Assembly: GCA_014529385.2 (NCBI GenBank)
Contig: CM043963.1
Location: 104,206,912-104,264,911 of the forward strand
Origin: Adiantum capillus-veneris
Taxonomy: Eukaryota; Streptophyta; Polypodiopsida; Polypodiales; Pteridaceae
Length of the DNA: 58,000 bases
Direction of reading: 5' to 3'
Below are positions 11,520-23,059 of the stretch, piece by piece. Under the pieces are notes generated by a model that saw nothing but the letters and a program-made list of their open reading frames with translations, was not told the origin of the DNA and did not search any database. Position numbers and translations under genes: made by a program. Positions within the stretch are counted from its first letter, which is position 1. The number at the start of each line of letters is the position of its first letter.

Positions 11520-12300
11520 TTATTTTAGTTTGTAATCATCAAATGAAATGAAAAGTATCCGTCTTATTAAGATTGTTGATCTTTTTCTTGTTCAAACCTT
11601 TCAATTGTGATTTATAGTTTTGTTAGCATGAGATTGTGCTTTTTAGTTTGAAAAAAACTGTCAAAGATCCAAGTCTTTTTGGCTTTACTTAAGTTATTAA
11701 TTGTGAAAGATCCAAGTTTTTTTTCTTTACTTAAGTTATTGATTGCCTATGTAATAGTCCTTAAAACAATATCGGATGGCTTTCTTGCTCCCATGTCTCA
11801 CATTGGTCTTTAGGTAAGACAAGTGGTGACCTTGAAAGTATGGTCTCATATCTCGATCAAGTGAAGAGACATGAAGCTTAAATATCACTACTATGTATCT
11901 AGTGTTAAACTCCATCGAGACAAAGACTAGATAGCCAAATTGCAGTCGAGTTTAAGTGAAAAATCCATTTGAGCTAAGGTAAAACTTATAGTGCCTCATT
12001 TTTCTAGGATTCTACCCCATCAAGAAGTTATAATCTAGCACAAACCAATTAAGACTCTTTTGGAGCCTAGATATGACAATTCGTGGAACTATGAACTTAT
12101 TTTTGAGGTTATGAAACTTATTATTGAGTTAGAGTCTAGTTTAGATAAGCAAAAGATCTTCAAACCAGCACTTGGTCTTACTATTCAATATTCAAAGTCC
12201 CTTGAGGCTAACAAATTACATACCCACTTGTAACCTAACTAATGAGTAATTATATAGATCTAAGCAAGTATATATAATGAGTCTTCAAACTAATAATCCA
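11520..12300. other. Non-coding stretch with isolated satellite fragments
   Basis: AT-rich. Two imperfect copies of a segment containing AAAGATCCAAGT(C/T)TTTTT and TTTACTTAAGTTATT occur around 11665-11745. One plus-oriented motif (GACAAGTGGTGACC) lies at about 11818. No gene is recognised. Confidence 0.45.
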
Positions 12301-12309
12301 AGGGAAGAG

Positions 12310-14945
12310 AGTAGCAAGGTCCACTACTTGTCCAAGCTCAGCTCTAGACAACATAGAAAGATGCTAGTTCTACTAATTGTCTAATTATAGGCATGGAGAA
12401 ATGATAGAAGGTTGACCACTTGTCCAACCTATCATCTCTAGTAAGATGGGAGGTTTGGCCTTAAGATTCACCATGTAACCAACCTATACATCATTGTATT
12501 ATGAAGAGTAAAAAAGCAAAGCTCCACCACTTGTCCAAGCTAGTTCTAAAATCCACATGGAGATAAGCAAGCTCCACCATTTGTCGAATCTCTCTTCCAT
12601 TAAAACATGAAAAAACTCATCTATGTTGTACAGGGGGACTTTTTTCCAAGGTCCACCACTTGTCCAAGCTAGGATCCCTAGTAGCACGAGTGGTTTGGTC
12701 TCAAGATACACCACTTGTACACTCTATGTCATTATATTAAGAAGAACTATGTATTAAGGTCCACCACTTGTCCAACCTATAAGGTTATATCTTAAATGGT
12801 ATCCTTTCTCACCACTTGAAATGCCCATGATATGTTTTACACGGGGGTTTCATTCCAAGGTCCACCACTTGTCCAAGCTAACTCTATTCAAACATAGAGA
12901 GAAGCAAAGGTCCACCACTTGTCCAAGCTAACTCTATTCAAACATAGAGAGAAGCAAAGGTCACCACTTGTCAAAGCTAGGCTCCGTTGAAGTATGGAGA
13001 GAAGTAACCTCCATCATTTTTCCAAGATAGGTGCCATTCAAACATGGAAAGAATCAAGATCTACCATGTCTCCGAGATTCTAGGCTCCATTGAAACACCC
13101 TAAAACCATGATATTTTGTACATGGGTGTTTGCATTCAAGGTCTACCACTTCTCTAACGTATTATACCTAGTAGCATGAGTGATTTGGTCTTAAGATTCA
13201 CCACTTATCCACTCTATGTCATTATATTAAGAATAACTGGGTGTTAAGGTCCACCACTAGTCCAACCTATAAGGGTATATCTTAAATGGTATCCTTCACC
13301 ACTTATCAAGGTCCATCACCACTTTTCCAACCTATAAGGTTATATCTTGAATGATATTTTTCCTCATCACTTGTAATGTCCATGCTATGTTTTACAAAGG
13401 GGTTTTGTTCCAAGACCCACCACTTGTCCAAGCTAACTCCATCCACCACTTGTCCAAGATAGGCTCCATTGAAACATGGAGAGAAGGATGATCCACCATT
13501 TCTCCAAGATAGGTTCCATTGAAACATTGAGAGAAGCAATCTCCACCATGTCTCCAAGCTAGGCTCCATTGAAATACCCTAAACCCATAATTTTGTACAT
13601 GAGGGGTTTACATTCAAGGTCCACCACTTGTCCAACCTATTATCCCTAGTAGCAAGAGTGGTTTGGTCTCAAGATTCACCACTTGTACACTCTATGTCAT
13701 TATATTAAGAAGAAATATGTGTTAAAGTCCACCACTTGTCCAGCCTATAAGGTTATATTTTAAATAGTATCCTTTCTCACCACTTGAAATGCCCATGATA
13801 TGTTTTACATGGGGGTTTCATTCCAAGGTCCACCACTTGTCCAAGCTAACTCTATTAAAACATATAGAGAAAGAAAGGTCCACCACTTGTCCAAGCTAGG
13901 CTCATTGAAACATGGAGAGAAGGAACCTCCACTGTTTCTCCTAGATAGGCTCCATTGAAACATGGAGAGAAATAAGCTCCACCATGTCTCCAAGTTGCTA
14001 GGCTCCATTGAAATACCCAATAACCCATAATTTTTTGTACATGGGGGGTTTACATTCAAGGTTCACCACTTGTCCAACCTATTATCCCTAGTAGGTTTGG
14101 TCTCATATTCACCACTTGTTCCACTCTATGTCATTATATTAAGAGGAATTAGGTGTTAAGGTCCACCACTTGTCTAACCTATAATGTTATAGCTTGAATG
14201 GTATTTTTTCTCTCACCACTTGTAATGCCCATGACATGATTTACATGGGGTTTTGTTCCAAGGTACACCACTTTTCCAAGATAAATCTATTGAAACATAG
14301 AGAGAAACAAAGGTCCACCACTTTTCCAAGCTAGGCTGCATTGAAACATGGACCTTAATACCAAATTATTTTTAAGTAGCATGAGTGATATTTTGTACAT
14401 GGGGCGTTACATTCAAGGTCCACCACTTGTCCAACCTATTTCCCTAGTAGGTTTGGTCCCAATTTCACCACTTATCCACTCTATGTCATTATATTAAGAA
14501 TAATTGGGTGTTAAGGTCCACCACTTGTCCAACCTATAAGGTTATATATTGAATGGTATTTTTTCTCACCACTTGTAATGTCCATGATATGTTTTACATG
14601 GGGATTTTGTTCCAAGGTCCACCACTTGTCCAAGCTAGATATGTTCAAACATAGAGAGAAACAAAATGCACCACTTGTCCAAGGTAGGCTCCATTGAAAC
14701 ATGGAGAGAATGATGCTCCACCATTTATCCAAGATAGACTCCATTGAAACATGGAGAGAAGTAAGCTCCACCATGTTTCCAAGATGCTAGAGTCCATTGA
14801 AATACCCAAAACCCCCCTGATACTTTGTACATGGGGGTTTACATTCAAGGTCCACCACTTGTCCAACCTATTATCCCTAGTAGCATGAGTGGCTTGGTCT
14901 CAGGATTCACCACTTGTCCACTCTATATCATTATATTAAGAAAAA
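12310..14945 (-). repeat. Satellite array in inverted orientation (right arm 1)
   Basis: The complement of the left-array core, AAGGTCCACCACTTGTCC, recurs throughout. The unit-phasing variant (followed by AACCTATAAGG or close) appears near 12755, 13245, 13723, 14157 and 14514, with spacings of about 357-490 bp, the same unit scale as 1-3560. A roughly 100-bp stretch at 13978-14080 is, when reversed, about 90% identical by eye to 2733-2836 of the left array, including the (A)TGTAAACCCCCCATGTAC segment. Confidence 0.93.
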
Positions 14946-15288
14946 TTGGGTTTCCATATCTAAATGGATCTTTGCTTGGATAAGTGGTAGACCTTGAGAC
15001 CTAAATACCCATTCTACACTAGAGCATTGGTTAAGCCTTATACACTTCAAGCATACCTTTAACAACAAGTAGTAGTTATTAGTTGACTTAAATCTAGTTG
15101 AACTCCATGGTATTGAGACTAAGAGAGAGTGTAGCATAAAAAAGAGTCAGGATTTTAATTTGACTTTCTTTCTATTAATGAGTAGATCATAGATGGATTT
15201 TGGTATCTAATAAAACCTTAGGGTAGACAATGTAAAAATCATGTCTATTGTTGTGTTTGCATTAAGTGTTCTTGTTCTTTAATTTCAG

Positions 15289-16066
15289 AACCATTACAGA
15301 AAAATGGATTGGCTATATGCTGGCATAAATTGAAGAAAACTATTGAATTACCCATCCAACCTCCTCCAAGACCTTGTCCAAGGAATGAATCACCTCCTTA
15401 TCACCTACCACTTGCTTTCAAGGACATCAAAAGAGTACTTATCTTGGATCTAGAGGGGTTACTTCTCAAGACAGTTGAAATGAAACATGGAGATTCTATG
15501 CCATCTTGGGCTCAACACACATGCGACTTGTGGAGGACAAAGATGAAGTTTATCATGTGGTGCGACCAGACGCACAAAGTTTTTTGGATTTTTGTGCTGA
15601 ATACTTTGAGCTATGGATATGGAGTTGCTATAACTTAACAAGGGTGCAACGCATCACACAAAAGTGTTTTCCTGAGCAGTATACCAAGTTCAAGGTGTTT
15701 ATGAGTAACAAAAATTGCCAAAATCCAAATATCATGTTAGGATTTACAAGGGTTTATCACAAAAATCTGAGTGATATTTGGAAGATATTTGAGGATTTGG
15801 ATGCAAACAATACCTTAATTTTTGATGACACTCCATATAGGGTGATGTGGAACATGCCAGGGACATATCTTATATTTCCAAAGATGTGGAGGCAAACTTC
15901 CGAGCAACTTCAAAACTTCTTGCAGAGAACCATAATTCCATGGTTGGTAGGATGGTTGTATGCAAGAGATAAGAGAGTCTATACATATAACACAATTGTA
16001 AATCAGTATAGTGATTCTGAGACAAATTATGTCCTTGGTGTGTACTTGTCAACACGAAAGCATTGA
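15289..16066 (+). pseudogene. Second FCP1-like HAD-domain block, frameshifted
   Basis: Begins after TTCTTTAATTTCAG and is open from the acceptor without a start codon, so it reads as an internal exon. The first frame (to about 15505) carries RVLILDLEGLLLK, a nucleophile motif with Glu at the second acidic position. The rest is in another frame (15506-16066): VVRPDAQSFLDFC, motif II ELWIWSCYN, Lys in RVYHKNLSD, and the acidic pair in LIFDDTPYR, ending at a TGA. Motif order matches the block at 10286-11311, so the two look like paralogous domains. One indel near 15490-15510 separates the halves. If real it is a pseudogene; otherwise a very short unseen intron is needed. Confidence 0.6.
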
Positions 16067-16184
16067 ATAAATATGGCTATAAGATGCTTTTTTTATTCTA
16101 GTGTGTATCTTTCAACATTTGTATAATTTGATATAGTCTTTTTTTTTTTTATAAAAGGTGTGTCAATTTTATGAACACTTGAAT

Positions 16185-16292
16185 GGAGTGCACCCTACTC
16201 TAAGGGGACTTCAATGTACTATTGGAGTGCATCCTATTGTAAGGGGACTCTGATGTATTGCTAGAGTGCACCCAAATTTTTGGGGACTCATT
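16185..16292 (+). repeat. Three-copy minisatellite, about 40-bp unit
   Basis: GGAGTGCACCCTACTCTAAG and relatives occur three times in tandem, each followed by GGGACT, directly after the second FCP1-like block. Confidence 0.8.
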
Positions 16293-16689
16293 TTTTATTT
16301 GATTGGGGCCTATGTTGGGTCATATAGTAAAAGAAATTCATTTTTTGTCAATTCATATCGAGGTTGCATTTATTTGGAACTATGAAAGAATTGATGTTTG
16401 ATGTCAAAATAAAACTTGTAAGTGTGGATCAGAGAATTCATGGACTTTAAATATGTGAGAGGGATCTTTTTCTTGGGCACAAATGTTTGCTTCAAGAATT
16501 TTGTCATTACATACTTTATGTGAAAGAGTTTTAGAACCTAAAAGACTTTGAAAACAAAACTATGGAATCTAAGTGCATGTATTCTTGAATGGCTTGAAAG
16601 TTGATGTATACATGCATGTCGCCTTGATGAAGATTTAGATCTGACAAGATGGAAAGATATAATTCTTGGACGTTACCTTTGTCAATTGG

Positions 16690-16820
16690 TAATAACATAT
16701 TTAACTTTCTTTTAATATGGGTGGAAAATATATTATTATTGCATTTGGAAATATATTATTATTTGCATATTTAACTTTTTTAATATGGGTGGAAAATATA
16801 TTATTATGTGCATTTGGAAC
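16690..16820 (+). repeat. Tandem duplication, about 70 bp
   Basis: A segment containing TTTAATATGGGTGGAAAATA and TATTATTAT-GCATTTGG is present twice in direct orientation. Confidence 0.8.
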
Positions 16821-16889
16821 CTAATTGCTTGACCTTCAAACCAAGATTCCTATGTTATTTTTTCATATACTTTTTTATACTGAATTAAG

Positions 16890-18290
16890 ATTGTGGATGC
16901 AAGGTCCACCACTTGTTCAAGCTAGATCTAAGAAAGTATATATACTGAGTCTTCAAACTAGTAAACCAAGGGGAGAGAGAAGCAGGGTCCATCACTTGTC
17001 CAAGCTCATCTCTAGACAACATAGAGAGATGTTATGTCTACTAATTGTCCAATATAGTCATGGAGAAATGATAGAAGGTTGATCCACTTGTCCAACCTAT
17101 CATCTCTAGTAAAATGGGAGGTTTGGCCTTAAGATTCACCATGTAACCAACATATACTTCATTGTATTATGAAGAGTAGAAAAGAAAAGCTCCACCACTT
17201 GTCTAAGGTAGTTCCAAAATCAACATGGAGAGAAGAAAGCTTCACCATTTGTCCAAGATAGGTTCCATTAAAACATGGAAAACCTCATATATGTTGTACA
17301 TGGAAGCTTTTTTCCAAGGTCCACCACTTGTCCAAGCTAGGATCCATTAAAACATGGATAGAAACAAGGCTCCACAACTCGTCCAACCTTTATAGCTGCA
17401 AAGTGTACCGGTTGTCTAAACTAGGCATGGGAAAATAATAGAAGGTCCACCACTTATCCAATATATTATCTCTAATAGCATGGGAGGTTTGGTCTCAAGA
17501 TTTAGGAATTGGCTGACCTGTATTTCATTGTATTATGATGAATTTGGTTTTAAAGTCAACTACTTATCCAAGCTATAAGTTTATATCTTGAATGGTATTC
17601 CTTCCCATCACTTAGAAAACCAATGATATGTTGTACATGGGAGGGTTTGTTACAAGGTCCACCACTTGTCCAAGCTAGTTTCATTGAAACATGGATGAAG
17701 ACAAGCTCCACCATTTGTTAAAGCTAGACTCCATTGAAATCTAGAAAATCCATTCTATGTTGTACATGGGGTTTTTGTTTTAAGGTCCAACACTTGTCCA
17801 AGCTAAGATCCATTGAAACATGGAGTAGAGAAACACTCCACCACTTGTCCAAGCTAGGCAACATTGATAGTAGTTGGTTTATTTTGAAGATCCACCACGT
17901 GTCTAAGCTAACTCTATTGAAACATAGAGAGAAGCAAAGGTCCACCAACTGTTCAAGCTAGGCTCCATTGAAACATGGACAGAAGCAAGCTCCACCATTT
18001 CTCCAAGATAGACTCCATTGAAACATGGAGAGAATCAAAGGTCCACCATTTCTCCAAGCCAAGATCTAGTTGTCCAACCTATAAGGTTATATCTTAAATG
18101 GTAATCTTTCTAATCACTTGGAATACCCATGATATGTTTTACATGGGGGTTTTGTTCCAAGATCACCACTTGTCCAAGCTAACTCTATTGAAACATAGAG
18201 AGAAGCAAAGGTCCACCACTTGTCCAAGCTAGTCTCCATTGAAACAAGGAGAGAAGAAAGCTCCATCATTTCTCCAAGATAGGCTAGCAT
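16890..18290 (-). repeat. Satellite array in inverted orientation (right arm 2)
   Basis: GGTCCACCACTTGTCCAAGC and GCTCCATTGAAACATGGAGAG recur on the plus strand, the complement of the left arrays. The part near 18110-18290 is the best preserved; 16890-17700 is more diverged. Confidence 0.88.
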
Positions 18291-19379
18291 GGATAAGTGC
18301 ACCTTGAAACCAACCTTCCTATGAGGCAATAGAGCATATGCTACATATTTTATGTATGCCCCATGCCTCAAATTAAGAAGTTATAGATTAGAAGTGGACC
18401 TTGCTTAAATGTCACATGCAATAAATTAAGGAAAAATAGCCAAGTGGATTGTATTCCTCAATGGATCCTTGCTTTCACAAGTTGTGAACCTTGAGTCACT
18501 TTTACATTAACTTGGACAAGTGGTGGACCTAGAAACCAAGCTCTCCATGTTGAGATAAGTTGTAGGTAGGACATTAGAACATAGACAACGATAATGGATG
18601 CAATATACTCCTCTCCTAATAATCCAATTGATTGAAACCATGATATTTTAGTTGTTTTCATTGTGTATTGTATGTGCATAAAGTGGAATGAGACCTTAAG
18701 AAAACTCAAATTTTTGACAAAATCTCTATATTTTATACATGATATATTGAAAGTTGTCCAACCTGGGAATTGGGATTTTCCCACTTTACCTAATATGGTC
18801 TTTAAACCTAGTTTTATCATGTTTGCTGTATTTAGCACTTTATCATTGCCCCCAAGGTTCCAATTGTAAGAGATCTATTATCCTTTTGACATGCTCCATG
18901 GCTCCTTTTGAATCCAGAGGCCCAAAGGGAACTAAGAAAACATGTATATAGTATCTGTATTGAGCGTGACTATAGAAACTTTGATGATAGGTCCACAAAA
19001 TGGCAAAAATGCAACTTTTTTGTACCTTGCCCAAAAAAAAAAAGTGAGGTAAAAGCAACCATATGTTTTGGTCACCAACCCATTGAAGTTAATGGGACAT
19101 TTTATCTCATGTCCTACAAAAATCTCCACTCTTATTTATATGCAATCAACCGTAAGAAATTGTTGTTTTGGGCAAAATGCATTGGTCCATCAACTTTGGA
19201 GGCTTGTATATAGTGACCAAGGGATGAGAAAAATTACGAGTTTCTCATTTTTTCCATATGTAGTAGTTATTGAACTATAAGCTCATGAAAGGATTTTTCA
19301 AAATGAGTGGATCTACTATGGTTTTGAAAATTTTTCCCAAAACCTTGAAAGGACACTTTTATGTCCTGTTAAGTTACCA
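18291..19379. other. Non-coding stretch
   Basis: One isolated plus-oriented satellite motif lies at about 18513-18530. The rest is AT-rich, without a recognised gene or repeat. Confidence 0.4.
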
Positions 19380-19503
19380 TTTTAGTGTTAAATCTAACTT
19401 AAATGTAATTTTAAATGTAACATAACCCTAAATCTTAATATAACATTTCGATTCTTTTCTCTACTTTTTTTATCTATCTCTCTCTCTTTGTTTTCTCCCC
19501 TTA

Positions 19504-19551
<48 letters not shown>

Positions 19552-19582
19552 ACACACACACACACACACACACAATGACACA

Positions 19583-19622
<40 letters not shown>

Positions 19623-19700
19623 GGGAGAGAGAAAGAGGGGAAGGGAACAAGAGAGGGAGGAGAGGGAAGGAGCATACCTTGGTCTCCTTCCTCTCCTCGT

Positions 19701-19731
<31 letters not shown>

Positions 19732-19800
19732 GGGGGGGGGAGAGGAGGGGGGGGGGGGGGCGGGGGGGAAGAGAGAGAGAGAGAAGGAGAAACGGTATAC
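19380..19800 (+). repeat. Compound microsatellite repeat element, copy 1
   Basis: Order: AT-rich TAAATCTAACTTAAATGTAA-type sequence, CTCTCTTTGTTTTCTCCCCT, (CT)n at about 19506-19548, (CA)n, ACACAATG, (TG)n at about 19584-19619, a GA/G-rich block, GGAGCATACCTTGGTCTCCT, (GT)n and long G runs (19716-19768). The same order of unique spacers recurs at 57200-58000, so this is a dispersed repeat and not a chance set of simple repeats. Confidence 0.85.
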
Positions 19801-19808
19801 CTGTTTCG

Positions 19809-19856
19809 CAAGAGCGTCGAAACTCAGATTTGAGATCTAAGTTTTTGACGCTCTTG
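19809..19856. other. 48-bp inverted repeat (hairpin)
   Basis: CAAGAGCGTC at 19809-19818 pairs perfectly with GACGCTCTTG at 19847-19856. The inner arms pair partly, with AGAT/ATCT nested inside. Confidence 0.7.
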
Positions 19857-20019
19857 ATTTACTTTTTTACTCCTGTTGGCATTGCTATGATCATTGCTAC
19901 TAGAGTCGCTACGATCGTCGCTATGCAACAAATAATATAGCGACAATCATAGCAACACCGTGGATTTTCACATTTGAGCGTCGCAGTGCTAGCGTTACCA
20001 ATATAAAGAACCTCTTGTA

Positions 20020-20394
20020 GTGACTTGTAAATTTTGTAAAACATTCTTCCTCCATAGATCTATTTGTCCTTTTTTTAAAAATGTTTACATGAGGGGAATT
20101 TCCTTTTTAGTTCTCATGGTGAGCATGACATTAAATCCTGGCATGTTCATTTTTTGCAATTTTGTAATGGGAGAATATCCATATTTTTTTGGCTCTCAAG
20201 AAAGGAGCAGGTTTTTCTTCTTGCTTATAAAACACTTTTTTGGAACATTGGTGTGCACTGCCCTCACATGAGTCTTAGTGAAGCGAAACATTCCTTGAGA
20301 GTAAGCATAGCTCATGTGCACAGTGAGAAGGTGACCTTGGCCTTACAGAGGACATTAATGATCATTCTTGTAAAAAATCCCCAAGCACGTAAAG

Positions 20395-20430
<36 letters not shown>

Positions 20431-21250
20431 ATTAGTTAGGTTTGAAGATTTTGGAATCTGCGTTTGCCAATCTACATCTAGAATGGTTATAACTTTTAAG
20501 CTTTAGGCTGCTCGACAAAGGTTACAATCCAAGGATTCTCATTGGACCACATAGGGAGAATCCATCATTGAACATCTCTAATCGGTTCTATCCTAATATC
20601 TTAAACTTTTAAACCTTGTATAAAAACTGGAATACTAGTTTCTACAATCGGTAAGCCTTTGAAACTATTGTGCTCACGCATCTACCCTCTAATATTTTAT
20701 ATTTTAGTGATCTAGTTTCTTCAACAAAATTTACCGTTTTGCAAAACCTTCAAATCTTTTACTAGTATGTATAACTCCAAACACTGCAGGTCCAATGTAA
20801 AACTCCAAACTCCACAGGTCCATTTTTAGTAGCTTGTAAAGCTCCAAACTGTACAGGTCCATTCTAACTGTTTACAGGTTTTCTATGAACAGTGTAGGTG
20901 GCCACGTGCAAGCGAAGGCCAGCTAGCTATAGGAGGCTGCGCGGGAGCTAGACAGGCACGCAGATGTTGGCCGAGGGTCATGTGCCCTCACCACGGCTGG
21001 AGAGGATATATAATACGTGGGTGTTTTTTTTTAATATTGAAATCATCGCAGGGGTGACAAAGACGCGATCGTGTTCGGGCAGAGAGATCAGATACCGAAG
21101 CTAGCTGTGACCAGCGAGGGTCTCGCATGCGCAACGGCAAGGGGAGTGGGGGAGGGGCAGAGAGGCGTGCAGAGAGACAGAGGTGGACAATGAACGAGGG
21201 CAAGGGGTGATTAAGCGGGTGGATCGGATTAGTGGCTCTTCCCTGATCTC

Positions 21251-21292
<42 letters not shown>

Positions 21293-22058
21293 CCCCCCCC
21301 CCCCCCCCCCCCGAGCAAGCAAAAGTTCCAAGTTGCATGCAGAACAGGGATGGCTGGGTGCAGGGCATAAGAGTGGTGGCGAGAACCAACTGAAGTGTGT
21401 GCCCACTCAGCATGCAATGAGCCGCATCGGCCTGTGCATCCACCAGTGGCGGCAAGGGGTGAGGCTTGCGCAAGCGGTGATCCCAACAGACTTTTGCTTT
21501 CCGATTAGAAGATTCCCAAGAATCTGATCCTCAAATTGATGGTGCATCTGACTAATAGAATTTCTGTAGTGTCTTCTCTGTGTCGCAGGTATGCATGTGG
21601 AAGGCAGATCCGATCAGCGAGGGTTCTCCGATACCGAATGCCCACACTCTTTGAGTGCCTTATAGTGGAGGAGACCATGCAGCAGTGTACTACTGCGATG
21701 GTGGATAAGGCCATGTGAGTGAGCTAGAGACTGGATTGGAGGCAATTCAACGTGGGTAGTGAATGCAAAGCAGAGCGAGGAGGGAGATGGACACGAGATG
21801 ATGGGGAATGGGGGGCAACTGCACACTCGGAGCAGGAGGTTGCATGGGAACGGCTCGAGCAAAGGACTTTTGCATTTTGCAATGGTCGGAACAGGAATCT
21901 TGGGGTTTAATTAACTAATGGCTCTAGAATAGACCGAGTACAAGTAGTAGTATGTAGTGTGCAAAACCGTGTAGGCCCGGTGATAAAAGTGAAAGCGGTC
22001 TTAAAAGGTTGGGAATGAGAAACAAGGTCGTCACTTATAACCTCCCAACGGCGGCACT

Positions 22059-22104
<46 letters not shown>

Positions 22105-22360
22105 TGCTTGCACGCACTCAAAGAAGGAGAGAGTCATTTTTTTTTTTCGTTGGAGAAGCATACCTTGCACTCCTTGCTCGAGGCTCTTTGCACTGCTGAT
22201 ATTGATAAATTAACCTTTTTTACGCTATTTTTATTGCAAGCTTGGAACGCTGAAAAGCAGCATCTTAAAATAGCTTCAAAAGTTCTAAAATATGTCTGCA
22301 ACATTTCATACGCACCACCCCTACAATATTACTCCTTGCAAGCAGCAAGCAGGAAGTGAC
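20020..22360. other. Non-coding stretch with simple repeats
   Basis: Contains (GA)n at about 20397-20430, (CT)n with a C run at about 21247-21312, and (GA)n at about 22058-22102. Three spaced copies of CTCCAAAC...CAGGTCCA lie at 20774-20865. The part near 20880-21900 is more GC-rich than its surroundings but has no convincing ORF. Confidence 0.5.
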
Positions 22361-22436
22361 AACAAACACATTCAAAAATTACGAAAGTGAATAGTTTTGG
22401 GCTCACTGTCAACAAACACATTCAAAAATTACGATA
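22360..22436 (+). repeat. Direct duplication of about 26 bp
   Basis: ACAACAAACACATTCAAAAA plus TTACGA occurs at about 22361 and again, nearly intact, at about 22410, in the region 3' of the Cys-rich secreted protein gene. Confidence 0.75.
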
Positions 22437-22520
22437 GTTGTTAACTTGTTGGCGCCCAAAACTACATTGGTGACGGCCAGCGACGCATGAGCAAGTGAGT
22501 AAGATCGGGCGGGACGGGGG

Positions 22521-22934
22521 CTAGTTGGGGTTGCCGGATTCGCCGCAGCTGCTACAGTAGTTGAGGGTGGCCTCGCAGTTGCCGGCAAAGGCGTGGCTGC
22601 CGCACTGGCAGGGCTGGTTCTCGTACACATGCAGGAACTGCTGCTTCAGCACGACGCCGCTTACGCTGGCGTAGTCACCGTCGCATCGGTAGATGGCGGT
22701 GCAGTGGCCGGACACCCTGGACGTGTAGCCGGAGTAGGTGGTTCCGTCCGTGTAGCGGGCGAAGGCATTGCGGCAGTCCTGCTGGCTAACGCAGCACCCA
22801 CACTGCGACGACCCCTGACAGTTGTCGGTGTATGCTGCAGCGGGACGGAGCCAGAACGGATGATTAGCTCCGTTCCCTATAAGCAGCACAGCCACGTGAA
22901 GCACTACACACGCAGCCAGGGAAGGCTTCCCCAT
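22521..22934 (-). CDS. Small secreted cysteine-rich protein
   Basis: An intact 137-residue ORF. Residues 4-20 (PSLAACVVLHVAVLLIG) form a hydrophobic signal-peptide core, with likely cleavage before or near the AAAYTDN segment (about residue 34). The mature part has twelve cysteines in a spaced pattern that includes CGCC, CDG, PCQCG and NYCSSCG, suggesting about six disulfides and an extracellular role. I do not recognise the family: the spacing is not that of DUF26/Gnk2 (C-x8-C-x2-C). The coding region is clearly more GC-rich than its flanks, has a signal peptide and stop, and is preceded by a TATA-like box, so it is the best candidate here for an ordinary expressed host gene. Defence or cell-wall functions are possible but not shown. 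A short intron just before the AAAYTDN codons (a CTGCAG acceptor) cannot be excluded. Confidence 0.75.
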   Translation of the reverse strand: MGKPSLAACVVLHVAVLLIGNGANHPFWLRPAAAYTDNCQGSSQCGCCVSQQDCRNAFARYTDGTTYSGYTSRVSGHCTAIYRCDGDYASVSGVVLKQQFLHVYENQPCQCGSHAFAGNCEATLNYCSSCGESGNPN

Positions 22935-23047
22935 CTCTTCCTAGGTATAAGGACTAGCGCAGCTTCTTCTGTATGCTCTTGCACTAGCTGGCGCTGGTGT
23001 AATAAGCTTGGCTAGCTTGCTGTGTATGCTCATCAACTAGCCTCACC

Positions 23048-23055
23048 TTAAATAG
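23048..23055 (-). promoter_or_regulatory. TATA-like box of the Cys-rich secreted protein gene
   Basis: On the minus strand this reads CTATTTAA, about 115 bp upstream of the ATG. That leaves room for a transcription start and a 5' UTR of roughly 80-90 nt. Confidence 0.5.
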
Positions 23056-23059
23056 CAGT

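Noticed and set aside
19470-19940. ORFs with poly-Ser-Leu, His-Thr, Val-Cys and Gly runs
   Set aside because: Pure products of CT, CA, GT and G microsatellites.
20012-20022. CTCTTGTAGTG, complement of a CACTA-type terminus (CACTACAAGAG); a similar TTCTGTAGTG near 21562
   Set aside because: Both are in the same orientation and no opposite-orientation partner was found nearby, so no element can be delimited.
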